From NCBI GenBank assembly GCA_026393895.1, contig JAPKZG010000053.1, forward strand, positions 1 through 56,805: a DNA stretch of 56,805 nucleotides, given 5' to 3'. Both the position numbers and the translations under genes were made by a program. Positions 10,566 to 18,737 of this stretch are shown here, piece by piece. The stretch's first letter is position 1. The number at the start of each line of letters is the position of its first letter. This DNA comes from Candidatus Aminicenantota bacterium. GTDB taxonomy: Bacteria > Acidobacteriota > Aminicenantia > Aminicenantales > UBA4085. The notes below the pieces were generated by a model. That model ran no database searches and was not told the origin of the DNA. It saw only the letters and a list, made by a program, of their open reading frames with translations.

Positions 10566-10898
10566 TCAGCGTCCGGCGATGAGACGATAGAGGCGCTCGG
10601 GCGAAGTCCCGAACGCCTCGGCAAGATCCGCGAGACTCCGGGACGCGTCGTCAACGCGATACCCGACCCGGGCCAACCGGGCCAGCGCATCCTCCACGGT
10701 AACGGGAACACCGAGGCAAAGTTCGGCAAGACTCCGTACGGCGGCGTCCGCCGACGGCGGGAGGATGTCGACCGCGAGCGCGCCCTGTTTGATCGCAGCC
10801 CGGGCGTCCATCAATTTCCATAACGGCTCCCACCGGTCGGCGAGAACCCTCCCGGCCCTGTCTCCGCTGGGCAAAACGAGAGGTTCTCGTTCCACCAA
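10566..10898 (-). CDS. Small hypothetical protein, possible helical C-terminal motif
   Basis: This 110-residue frame starts at TTG 10898 (GTG at 10895 is an alternative) and converges on the hybrid kinase gene. It is soluble-looking and helical. The ending 'LADLAEAFGTSPERLYRLI' resembles a small helix-turn-helix-like or helical hairpin motif found at protein ends. The start codon is weak and no strong ribosome site is visible, so it could be a remnant of a longer gene. It shares the 81-bp space upstream with the divergent TonB receptor gene. I do not recognise the family and assign no function. Confidence 0.45.
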   Translation of the reverse strand: MVEREPLVLPSGDRAGRVLADRWEPLWKLMDARAAIKQGALAVDILPPSADAAVRSLAELCLGVPVTVEDALARLARVGYRVDDASRSLADLAEAFGTSPERLYRLIAGR

Positions 10899-10912
10899 AT
10901 CCAGCGCCCGTA

Positions 10913-10942
10913 TTGGCGGGAGGAGGGCGATTTCGCTACAAT
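10913..10942 (+). promoter_or_regulatory. Probable promoter of the TonB-dependent receptor gene
   Basis: TTGGCG at 10913-10918 and TACAAT at 10937-10942 are 18 bp apart, 37 bp before the ATG at 10980. Confidence 0.5.
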
Positions 10943-10979
10943 AGCCCCGAACAGTGGAAATTCATCGAGGACGAAACCC

Positions 10980-13811
10980 ATGAAAAGAAGGATGTCGCGC
11001 GTCTCGGCAAAAGCGTTCATTCTCGGTCTTATCGCGACGGTCGCCCTGGCCGGCCTGGCGGTTGGCTCCGAAACGGGAGAAATCAGGGGAAAAGTCGTCG
11101 ACGACGGCGGCCTCGCCCTGCCCGGCGTGGAAATCCGAGCGGCCGGACCGGCCCTCCAGGGGATCCGGACCGTGTTTTCGACGAAAGAGGGGATCTTTCA
11201 GTTCCCTCTCCTACCCGTCGGCCGGTACACCCTGACTTTCAAACTCCCGGGATTCACGACCGTCGTCCAGGAAAACGCCGTCGTCCGTCTCGGTTTGACA
11301 ACGACGCTGACTGTCCGGATGCCGCAGGCGGCGATTGAAACGGAAGTCGTCGTCACCGCCGAAACGCCGCTTCTCGACAAAAACTCCACCGACACCTCCT
11401 ATCGCCTGAGCGCGACCGACCTGGAAAAAATCCCGGCTCAAAACCGGACGATCGTCGACGTGGTCAAGTTCACTCCGGGAGCGACCGGCGTCCGGGCCGA
11501 CACCCGGCGGGGGACGGCGACCGAGGGGCAGCCGAGTTTCCGGGGCGCGGGCGCGGAGGGCAACAACTGGATCATCGACGGACTCGCCGTCAGCGGCGTC
11601 CGGTTAAAGGACTCCGGGGTCAAGCTCAATTTCGATTCGCTCGAAGAAATCCAGATCATCTCCGATCCCTTCTCCCCCGAGTACGGTTCGGCCTACGGCG
11701 GAATCATCAACATGGTCACCAAAAGCGGAAGCAACCGGTTCCACGGGGAGGCCAGCCTGCTCCTCGAAAACAAGCATCTCCAGGCCGCGCGCGAATCCCA
11801 GCTGTCGGTCGTCAGCGAACCGAACGCCTTTTCCAACACCGACGCCTACATCAACCTGGGCGGCCCGATCTTCAAGGACAAGCTGTGGTTTTTCCTCTCG
11901 GAAAACTTTCAGACCGTGACCCAGGAGACGAAGGACGGGACGCTCGATTATCTCGTCCTTCCGGGCGGAACGAAAACCGTCGGCCGCAACAACGTTTTCG
12001 GCAAGGTCAGCTTCGCTCCCCACGTCAACCACAACCTTTCCCTGACCTTCATGCAGGACAAATCGATCCCGCAAAAGGGCGGGATCGGGCTTCCGGAAAT
12101 GAACGAGGAAAAACGGGCCGAGGACCTGATGTTCCGGTTGAACTACAAGGGCATCCTCAGCGCCCGGACCTTCATCGAGGCCGGCCTGGGGCAGGTGCGG
12201 CGGAACCTGTTCACCACACCGGTCGACGGGGACCTCGGCCCAGCGATGTACTACGTCAAAGACCTGGCCCGAAACATCCATAATTCCTACGGCAATGTGA
12301 CCGACAACGAACGGCGGTTCGACGCCGGGGTGAAAATCACGACCTTCGCCGAAACCGAGCGGTTCGGCCGGCACGAGATCGGGGCCGGCCTCGAATACTA
12401 CGACGTGTCCTCGACGTTCAAGGTGGACTTCACCGGGAAGGACGAAGACCTCTTCCCCGGGAACGGCTTCGATATCGGGACGAAATATGTTTTCGATTCC
12501 TGGAAAGGCGGAATCGGAATCCCGGCGTACTTCTACGAATACGGACCGTTCGATCTGCTCAACTCCTCGCGGGGGATCGGGCTCTTCCTGAAGGATAAGG
12601 TTTCCTGGGACCGGTTCACGATCATGGCCGGCCTCCGGAGCCAAACCCAGACCTGTCTTTCCGATTCCGGGGGGACGCTCTGGAACTGGGGGCTGGGAGA
12701 TTTTCTCTCCCCCCGGATTTCCTTCACCGCCGACCTGACCAACGACGGCCGGAACGTTCTCAAGCTGGCTTGGGGCCGATTCAGCGACATGATCACGACG
12801 ATGGCCCTCGGGTTTTTCAACGCGGGCATGGTTCCGACGTACCGGTTTTATCACTGGATCGGGCCGGCGTCCCCGACCGAGGCCGACGTCCACAACCCTG
12901 ACTCTTGGGCCTATGATTACGAACAGAACCAGAAATTCGAAATTAACAATCACATCAAACCCGATTTTCAAACCCGGTGGCTCATCGAATTCGACCACCG
13001 GATAGGGAAAACCTGGGCGGCCAAGGCCCGGTTTGTCCGGACTCAGGGAAAAAATCTCCTGGAGCTCCTGACGGTCCTCAACCTCAAGACGATGTACAGC
13101 TTTCTCTACGACAATTTCGAATACAAACGGCGGGACTACGCAGGAATTGAATTCGAGGTCAACGGCCAGATCGGCCGGAGCCTGTTCCTCAACGCCTCAT
13201 ACGCCCACGCCCTGGCCCGGGGAACGAACCCCGGGCAGTCGGAAGCGGGCGCCTGGTCTCAGGAAGAGGGAAGCACCTATTACCTCGGGATGTTCGGAAA
13301 CCATCTGTATGTCCCGGACTTGCCGGAATTGGCCGAGCTCAAAGAGTTTTCAGACGCCAATTGGGCCGGCCTGGGCGGGCGGGGCATCGGCGACGAGGGC
13401 TGGTACGGCCGGCTGCCCTACTCCGTGGACCACAACGTCAAAATCAACGCCCTTTACAGCGCGCCCGGCGGAATCCAAATCGCCGGAGCCTTCGAATACA
13501 TTTCCGGCTACCCCTGGGAAAAAATGGGTTGGGTGCCGTTCTTCCAAGGATTCTATTCCTTCCCGGAGGGCCGCGGGACCCGGACGACGCCGCCGCTCTA
13601 TTACCTTGATCTGTCGTTCGAAAAATCCTTCCCCCTGCCAGGTTCCGGGTTCTTCAAGGACGCGGCCATAGCCGTCCGCTTGGATATTTTCAACGTCTTC
13701 AACAGCCAGCAGCCTATTTCCTACGTCAAGGAAGACGTCTCCATCTTCGGCTCGGTCTGGGGACGTCAGCAGCCCCGCCAGGCCCGGCTCTCGGCGAAAA
13801 TCAAATTCTGA
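10980..13811 (+). CDS. TonB-dependent receptor with carboxypeptidase-regulatory-like N-domain
   Basis: The 943-residue protein has a signal peptide (~1-30, 'LGLIATVALAGLAVGSETG'). A CarboxypepD_reg-like beta-sandwich follows (~31-115, 'GEIRGKVVDDGGLALPGVE'). Next is a plug domain (~130-250), with 'FRGAGAEGNNWIIDGLAV' and 'EEIQIISDPFSPEYGSAYGG'. A large barrel of aromatic-rich strands ends in 'RQARLSAKIKF', with the terminal Phe expected of outer-membrane barrels. This architecture is the Oar-like or SusC-like group abundant in Acidobacteria and Bacteroidetes. No SusD partner is adjacent. GAGGA precedes the ATG. It probably imports peptides, glycans or siderophores across the outer membrane; the ligand is unknown. 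It ends three bases before the convergent glmS. Confidence 0.92.
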   Translation: MKRRMSRVSAKAFILGLIATVALAGLAVGSETGEIRGKVVDDGGLALPGVEIRAAGPALQGIRTVFSTKEGIFQFPLLPVGRYTLTFKLPGFTTVVQENAVVRLGLTTTLTVRMPQAAIETEVVVTAETPLLDKNSTDTSYRLSATDLEKIPAQNRTIVDVVKFTPGATGVRADTRRGTATEGQPSFRGAGAEGNNWIIDGLAVSGVRLKDSGVKLNFDSLEEIQIISDPFSPEYGSAYGGIINMVTKSGSNRFHGEASLLLENKHLQAARESQLSVVSEPNAFSNTDAYINLGGPIFKDKLWFFLSENFQTVTQETKDGTLDYLVLPGGTKTVGRNNVFGKVSFAPHVNHNLSLTFMQDKSIPQKGGIGLPEMNEEKRAEDLMFRLNYKGILSARTFIEAGLGQVRRNLFTTPVDGDLGPAMYYVKDLARNIHNSYGNVTDNERRFDAGVKITTFAETERFGRHEIGAGLEYYDVSSTFKVDFTGKDEDLFPGNGFDIGTKYVFDSWKGGIGIPAYFYEYGPFDLLNSSRGIGLFLKDKVSWDRFTIMAGLRSQTQTCLSDSGGTLWNWGLGDFLSPRISFTADLTNDGRNVLKLAWGRFSDMITTMALGFFNAGMVPTYRFYHWIGPASPTEADVHNPDSWAYDYEQNQKFEINNHIKPDFQTRWLIEFDHRIGKTWAAKARFVRTQGKNLLELLTVLNLKTMYSFLYDNFEYKRRDYAGIEFEVNGQIGRSLFLNASYAHALARGTNPGQSEAGAWSQEEGSTYYLGMFGNHLYVPDLPELAELKEFSDANWAGLGGRGIGDEGWYGRLPYSVDHNVKINALYSAPGGIQIAGAFEYISGYPWEKMGWVPFFQGFYSFPEGRGTRTTPPLYYLDLSFEKSFPLPGSGFFKDAAIAVRLDIFNVFNSQQPISYVKEDVSIFGSVWGRQQPRQARLSAKIKF

Positions 13812-13814
13812 TTT

Positions 13815-15644
13815 CTATTCGACCGTGACGGACTTGGCCAAATTTCGGGGTTGGTCGATGTCCGCCCCCCGCTTGGCCGCGATGTAATATGCGAACAACT
13901 GGAGCGGTACGACCGACAAAAACGGCGTCAACAGCGGGTGGGTCGGGGGAATGGGAATCACGACGTCCACGTGGTCGCGGATGGCCGCGTCGTTTTCGTC
14001 GGCTACGGCGATGATGAACCCCGAGCGGGCTTTAATTTCGGCGATGTTGCTGAGCATTTTTTCGTAGACCCGGTCTTTCGGAATGATGGCCATGGTCGGC
14101 ATTTTCTCGTCGATCAGGGCGATCGGCCCGTGTTTCATCTCGCCGCCGGCGTAGGCCTCGGCGTGGATGTAGGAAATTTCCTTGAGCTTGAGGGCGCCTT
14201 CCAGGGCGATGGGAAAATTCACCCACCGGCCGAGATAAAGAAAATGGAAAAACGCCACGAATTGCTTGGCCAGTTCCTCGATCGGCCCGACCCGGTTGAG
14301 AATCTGTTCGATCTTGTGGGGCAGGCGCTGGAGTTCCTCGATCACGGCCATCCGGTCCTGGACCCTCCCGGCGCCTTTCGCCTGGGCGATGCCGAGGGCG
14401 ACGAGGGCCAGCGCGGTCATCTGGGCGGTGAAGGTCTTGGTCGCGGCTACGCCGATTTCCGGGCCGGCGTGGGTATACAGAACGCCCTGGGCCTCCCGGG
14501 CAATCGACGAGCTGACGGCGTTGGTGATCGCCAGCGTCGCGGCCGCCCGGCCCTTCGCCGCCCTGAGGGCGGCCAAAGTGTCGGCCGTCTCGCCCGACTG
14601 GGAGATGATGATGACCAGCGCGTCCTTTTCGAGGATGAAATCGCGGTATCGGTATTCCGAAGCGTATTCGACGTCGGCCGGAATCCCGGCCAGCGATTCC
14701 AGGAGATATTTTCCGACGAAGCCGGCGTGGGAGGACGTTCCGCAGGCGATGATGACGGCTTTCCGGATGTCCCGGAAAACGGCCGGCGGAAGCCCGGTCT
14801 CGTCCAGCAACACTTCGCCCTGGTCCAGGGAAAGGCGGCCCATGAGGGTGTCCCGGATGACCTGGGGCTGCTCGAAGATTTCCTTGAGCATGAAATGCTT
14901 GAAGCCCTTTTTTTCGATCATCAGGGGGTTCCATTGGATCTGTTCGATTTTCTTGTCGATCGGCTTCCCTTGGAAATCCATGAAATGGGGGCCGGCCTCG
15001 TCGAGGACGACCATCTCCCGATCCTCGAGGAACGCCACCCGGGGGGTATGGGCGAGAATCGCATTGATGTCCGAGGAGACGATCGTTTCGCCGTCCCCGA
15101 CACCGACGACCAGCGGGGGGCCCAGCTTGGCCGCCACGATCTTGCCGGGATCCTTGACCGCGAACACACCGATCGCGAACGCGCCCTCCATTGTCGACAA
15201 GGCCGCCCGGACGGCTTCTTCCAGCGAACCCCGGAAATGTTTTTCGATGAGATGGGCGATGACTTCCGTATCGGTTTCCGTCCGGAACACATGTCCCTCG
15301 GCTTTTAACATCGACTTCAGCGCGAGATAATTTTCGATGATGCCGTTATGAACGACGACGATCTCGCCCTTGCAGTCGACATGCGGATGCGCGTTGGTTT
15401 CGCTCGGACGGCCATGGGTCGCCCAGCGGGTGTGGCCGAGCCCGTAGGCGCCTTGGATCGGCGACTTGCGGAGGGCCTCCTCCAGGGCGGAAACTTTGCC
15501 CTGAACGCGGCACAGGCGGATGCATCCGGGGCCGGCGACCGCCACCCCGGCCGAATCATACCCGCGATACTCGAGCTTTTTCAGTCCCTCGATCAGGACG
15601 GGGACGACGTCTTTGGGTCCGATGTATCCGACGATTCCGCACAT
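13815..15644 (-). CDS. glmS: Glutamine--fructose-6-phosphate aminotransferase (isomerizing)
   Basis: This cytoplasmic enzyme makes glucosamine-6-phosphate from fructose-6-phosphate and glutamine, the entry step to UDP-GlcNAc. The 609 residues match the usual length. It begins MCGIVGYIG, where Cys2 becomes the N-terminal glutaminase nucleophile. 'HTRWATHGRPSETNAHPH' and 'VVHNGIIENY' are glutaminase signatures. Two SIS domains follow ('ACGTSSHAGFVGKYLLE', 'SQSGETADTLAALR'), and the end 'PRNLAKSVTVE' is the conserved C-terminal tail. It lies 48 bp downstream of glmU in the same direction, at the end of the lpxC-TPR-glmU-glmS run. No glmS ribozyme is visible in the short upstream gap. Confidence 0.97.
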   Translation of the reverse strand: MCGIVGYIGPKDVVPVLIEGLKKLEYRGYDSAGVAVAGPGCIRLCRVQGKVSALEEALRKSPIQGAYGLGHTRWATHGRPSETNAHPHVDCKGEIVVVHNGIIENYLALKSMLKAEGHVFRTETDTEVIAHLIEKHFRGSLEEAVRAALSTMEGAFAIGVFAVKDPGKIVAAKLGPPLVVGVGDGETIVSSDINAILAHTPRVAFLEDREMVVLDEAGPHFMDFQGKPIDKKIEQIQWNPLMIEKKGFKHFMLKEIFEQPQVIRDTLMGRLSLDQGEVLLDETGLPPAVFRDIRKAVIIACGTSSHAGFVGKYLLESLAGIPADVEYASEYRYRDFILEKDALVIIISQSGETADTLAALRAAKGRAAATLAITNAVSSSIAREAQGVLYTHAGPEIGVAATKTFTAQMTALALVALGIAQAKGAGRVQDRMAVIEELQRLPHKIEQILNRVGPIEELAKQFVAFFHFLYLGRWVNFPIALEGALKLKEISYIHAEAYAGGEMKHGPIALIDEKMPTMAIIPKDRVYEKMLSNIAEIKARSGFIIAVADENDAAIRDHVDVVIPIPPTHPLLTPFLSVVPLQLFAYYIAAKRGADIDQPRNLAKSVTVE

Positions 15645-15692
15645 GCACGCCCCCTCCCCGGGGCAGGAGATGCCGTATGTAAGACAATCCCG

Positions 15693-17087
15693 CTAAGGCT
15701 TCGAACCGCCGCTTTTCTCTTTCTGGAGTTTCGCCCTCCGGGCTGCCGCCCAGCCGGGCTTGTCGACCTGCCGACCCCGGGCAACGGCGAGGGCGTCGTC
15801 CTCGACATCCTTGGTGATGACCGATCCGGCCGCGATATAAGCGCCCCGGCCGATCCGGACGGGGGCCACGAGTTCGCTTCCGGACCCGATGAAGGCGCCG
15901 GATCCGATGATCGTCCGGTTTTTATTGACGCCGTCATAGTTGCAGGTGATCGTCCCGGCGCCGATGTTGGCGGCTTCGCCGACCTCGCTGTCGCCGAGAT
16001 AGGAAAGATGCATGGCCTTGGAGCGCGGCCCAAAATCGGTCTTTTTCATCTCGACGAAATTGCCGACCCTTGAGCCGGACCGCAGCGTTGTCTGCATCCG
16101 GACCCGGGCGAACGGCCCGATCCGGACGTCGTTTTCCACGGTCGCGTCCTCGATCACGGTCGAGCCGAGGACATGGACGTCGTCGCCGATCACGGACCGG
16201 ACGATGTGGGCGTTGGGATATATCCGGCCGTTCCGGCCGATGACCGTCGGTCCCTCGATCACCGTCCCGGGATACACGACCGTTTCGGGGCCGATCTTCA
16301 CGTTCCAGTCGATCCAGGTCGAAGCCGGGCTGAGGATTGTGACGCCCCCTTCGGCCAGGGCCCGGATTTTGCGCAAACGCATCCGGTCGGCCGCCCGGCC
16401 CAGGTCGAAGCGGCTCACGATGCGCTGAACATCCTCCGGGTCGGGGGCGAGAAAAACGCCCACCGGGCGGCCCGCCGCCGCGAGGAGCCCGAAGGCCGCG
16501 GTCAAATCGGACGCGCCTTTATGACCCGGTTTGATCACCCGGAGCAAAACCCGTGCGAGTTCGCGGGCCCGGAAAACGAATATTCCCGTCGGAATCCGCC
16601 GCGAGGGATGATCGGCCGGAAAGTCACTCTCGTCCTCGATCTCCCTGACCGGAATCCGTTTTTCGGATCCTCCGGAGGCGACGGCGTCCGCCCACAACAT
16701 CGTGCCGGCGTTTCCCTTTTTGCGATGGCGGGAAACGAGGGCCCTCAAGACCGCAGACTCGACGAGGGGGAGGTCGGCGGGAACAATCAGGACGTCTCCG
16801 TCGAGGTCCCGGGCCCATTCTTTCCGGGCGGAATGAACGGCGGCGGCCGGACCTTTGTCCTTCGTCTTCTCGACGATCGTCACCGTCAGGCCGGCGACCT
16901 CGGCAGCGACCAGGTCCCGGGGTAGGCCGGCGACGATCAATCGCGCTGGGCCGACCTCTCCGAGGGCCTCCGCCGTCAACCGGAGCAACGATGTTCCCAG
17001 GAGGGAATGAAGGACTTTCGGGGTTTTCGATTTGAACGCCGCCTCATCCCCCCCGGCCAAAATCAAACCGATCAGGCGGTTGTCCAT
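15693..17087 (-). CDS. glmU: GlmU-like protein: intact acetyltransferase domain, degenerate uridylyltransferase domain
   Basis: GlmU acetylates glucosamine-1-phosphate and then makes UDP-GlcNAc. The C-terminal left-handed beta-helix is well preserved: 'HLSYLGDSEVGEAANIGAG', 'TCNYDGVNKNRT', then 'GSGSELVAPVRIG' and 'AAGSVITKDV'. The N-terminal domain keeps 'PKVLH' and 'PADLPL'. The pyrophosphorylase loop reads 'LILAGGDEAAFKSKTPKVLH' where E. coli has LAAGKGTRM, so the catalytic Arg18 position is Ala17. The GTGHA motif reads GPAAA, and the metal-binding Asn near 227 appears to be Ser in 'RIVSRFDLG'. Uridylyl transfer may be weak or lost. ATG 17087 fits, but GTG 17096 behind AAGG is possible. 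It lies about 20 bp after the TPR gene. Confidence 0.87.
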   Translation of the reverse strand: MDNRLIGLILAGGDEAAFKSKTPKVLHSLLGTSLLRLTAEALGEVGPARLIVAGLPRDLVAAEVAGLTVTIVEKTKDKGPAAAVHSARKEWARDLDGDVLIVPADLPLVESAVLRALVSRHRKKGNAGTMLWADAVASGGSEKRIPVREIEDESDFPADHPSRRIPTGIFVFRARELARVLLRVIKPGHKGASDLTAAFGLLAAAGRPVGVFLAPDPEDVQRIVSRFDLGRAADRMRLRKIRALAEGGVTILSPASTWIDWNVKIGPETVVYPGTVIEGPTVIGRNGRIYPNAHIVRSVIGDDVHVLGSTVIEDATVENDVRIGPFARVRMQTTLRSGSRVGNFVEMKKTDFGPRSKAMHLSYLGDSEVGEAANIGAGTITCNYDGVNKNRTIIGSGAFIGSGSELVAPVRIGRGAYIAAGSVITKDVEDDALAVARGRQVDKPGWAAARRAKLQKEKSGGSKP

Positions 17088-17106
17088 GGCGTTCACCAAG
17101 CCTTCA

Positions 17107-17619
17107 TCAAACAGTCTTCGTGATCGCTTTGAACCGTTTATCATCCCACAACGGAGCAAAATCGGCCTCGTTCTGGGCCAAAATCCGGTAAGTTTTTTCG
17201 TTCTGGACGGCCATGCGCAGGGAGTCGAGGGCCGCGTCCATCTGGCCGCTTCGACAAAGGAGATCGGCCTGAAGGTAGAGGACGCGCGCGTCCTCGGGGT
17301 ACGTCTTCAACGCTTTTTCGACGAATTTCATGGCCTCTTCGGTTGCCCCGCCGTTCATTTTATAGACCGCGGCGTTGACGAAATCCTCAACGGTTTTGGG
17401 CGTCGGAATCTCCTTGGGTTCCTTGAGATGTTCCCCGGCGATCGCCAGGTATGTCCGCGCCCGGGCGACGAGGTCGCGTTCGATCGGGCATTTTTCGATG
17501 AACGCGCCGAACAGCTCGACGGCCTTATCCCACTTCGACTTGCGGAATTCCTTCACCGCATCGCTGAAGGCCGCCAGGGCTTTCTGGTATTCGTCTTTCT
17601 TGCTTTTTTCGTCTTTCAA
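17107..17619 (-). CDS. TPR-type helical repeat protein between lpxC and glmU
   Basis: From TTG 17619, which has GGAG eight bases upstream, the frame gives about 170 residues; a GTG at 17682 would add 21 residues with no ribosome site. 'KALAAFSDAVKEFRKSKWDK' and 'EDARVLYLQADLLCRSGQMD' are tetratricopeptide-like helix pairs, and there is no signal peptide or membrane segment. The C-terminus 'APLWDDKRFKAITKTV' resembles the end of TPR proteins that report a final interval or rank. It sits in line with lpxC and glmU, so it may scaffold or regulate envelope precursor enzymes, but that is only inference from position. Confidence 0.72.
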   Translation of the reverse strand: MKDEKSKKDEYQKALAAFSDAVKEFRKSKWDKAVELFGAFIEKCPIERDLVARARTYLAIAGEHLKEPKEIPTPKTVEDFVNAAVYKMNGGATEEAMKFVEKALKTYPEDARVLYLQADLLCRSGQMDAALDSLRMAVQNEKTYRILAQNEADFAPLWDDKRFKAITKTV

Positions 17620-17726
17620 GGGGCTATCTCCGGCATCTAAGATGCGGTGTATTCTATCCGATATGACGGGGAAAGTCCACACCTCGGCGGGTTCCCTCCC
17701 TTTCGATGCGAGTACTGCGGAAGGCC

Positions 17727-18581
17727 TTACGATTTCCCTTCGACAACCGCAAGCTCCGGGTGGTCGAGGAGATGACGGACGCCTTGGAAATGGAGGCGAT
17801 GGCCCGCTTTCGACGCGGTCACCCGCCCCTGAAGCGAGCGGCCCAACAAGGCTAGGTCGCCGGCAAGGTCCAGGAGTTTATGGCGGACGAACTCGTCGGG
17901 GAACCGGAGCGGCCCGTTCATCACGCCGGCCTCGTCCAGCACGACGGTGTTTGAGACCGAAGCGCCCAGGGCCAGGCCCTGGGCATGAAGTCCCTCGACA
18001 TCCTTGAGGAACCCGAAGGTTCGGGCCGGGGCGATTTCCCCGACGAACACATCCCAGCGGAGCGGCCGCCGCAGTGTTTGGACGCCGATCGCCGGATGCG
18101 CATAATCGATGGCATAGGAAATCTCCAGCTCGTTTTCCTCCCCCGGCGGCGCGAAGGCGATCGTCGCCCCCCCGTCTTCGAGCATGAAGGGACGGACGAC
18201 GCGAAGGGCGGCTTGGGGGAACGGCAGCACGACGATACCGGCCGATTGAAGCGCCCGGGCGAACGGTTCGGCGCTTCCATCCATGATCGGGATCTCGTCG
18301 GCGTCCAGTTCGACGACGAGACTGTCGATCCCGGGAACCCAAAGGGCGGCCAGGAGATGCTCCACGGTCCGAACCTGGAACCGGTCGCCGCGTAGGGTCG
18401 TGCTGTTTCGGGATTCCACCCGATCGAAGGCCAGCGGCATTTCGGTATTCTCCAAATCGGTCCGGCGAAAGACGATCCCCGGGGCCGGAGACGGAAGAAG
18501 CCGGAGACGGACGGATTTTCCGGAATGGACGCCGATGCCTTCGAAGGCGACCGGCGAGGCCAACGTTTTCGAAAAGACCAT
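17727..18581 (-). CDS. lpxC: UDP-3-O-acyl-N-acetylglucosamine deacetylase
   Basis: LpxC is the zinc amidase that commits UDP-acyl-GlcNAc to lipid A. This copy is 284 residues against about 305 in E. coli. The zinc ligands are all visible: H75 in 'VEHLLAAL', and H234 and D238 in 'FVRHKLLDLAGD'. The catalytic His is H261 in 'KAGHRLH'. 'GIGVHSGK' near the start is typical. GAGGG lies just before the ATG, and a TAGAAT -10-like box is at 18600-18605 without a clear -35. It leads the lpxC-TPR-glmU-glmS run and is divergent from larB, with a palindromic repeat element in the shared upstream space. Its presence shows that the cell makes lipid A. Confidence 0.96.
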   Translation of the reverse strand: MVFSKTLASPVAFEGIGVHSGKSVRLRLLPSPAPGIVFRRTDLENTEMPLAFDRVESRNSTTLRGDRFQVRTVEHLLAALWVPGIDSLVVELDADEIPIMDGSAEPFARALQSAGIVVLPFPQAALRVVRPFMLEDGGATIAFAPPGEENELEISYAIDYAHPAIGVQTLRRPLRWDVFVGEIAPARTFGFLKDVEGLHAQGLALGASVSNTVVLDEAGVMNGPLRFPDEFVRHKLLDLAGDLALLGRSLQGRVTASKAGHRLHFQGVRHLLDHPELAVVEGKS

Positions 18582-18636
18582 GCAAACCCTCGGGCGGTTA
18601 TTCTATCACGGATTCCCGCCGAGCGTCGCCAAAATA

Positions 18637-18714
18637 GGAGACACAATACCTATTTCCCAATTTCGCGATAGCTGGATGTTTCCTGAAAAATAGTGAAATA
18701 GGTATTGTGTCTCC
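18637..18714. repeat. Palindromic repeat element, copy 1
   Basis: This 78-bp element has a perfect 20-bp terminal inverted repeat (18637-18656 and 18695-18714, GGAGACACAATACCTATTTC). It nearly extends outward through A-rich flanks. It shares both ends with the elements at 35845-35922 and 47130-47206. It lies between divergent lpxC and larB, and its right end overlaps the presumed larB promoter. It encodes no protein and could fold into a long hairpin. It resembles REP/REPIN-type elements mobilised by RAYT transposases, but no such gene is in the window. Confidence 0.9.
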
Positions 18715-18731
18715 TGTTTTTTTGCTACAAT
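18705..18731 (+). promoter_or_regulatory. Probable larB promoter partly inside the repeat element
   Basis: TACAAT at 18726-18731 ends 6 bp before the larB ATG. A TTGTGT at 18705-18710, inside the right arm of the palindromic element, could serve as -35 with a short 15-bp spacer. If used, the mRNA would start at or next to the ATG. Confidence 0.4.
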
Positions 18732-18737
18732 CCGGGT

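Noticed and set aside
15645-15692. glmS ribozyme upstream of glmS
   Set aside because: The gap to glmU is only 48 bp, too short for the ribozyme, and no matching core is seen.
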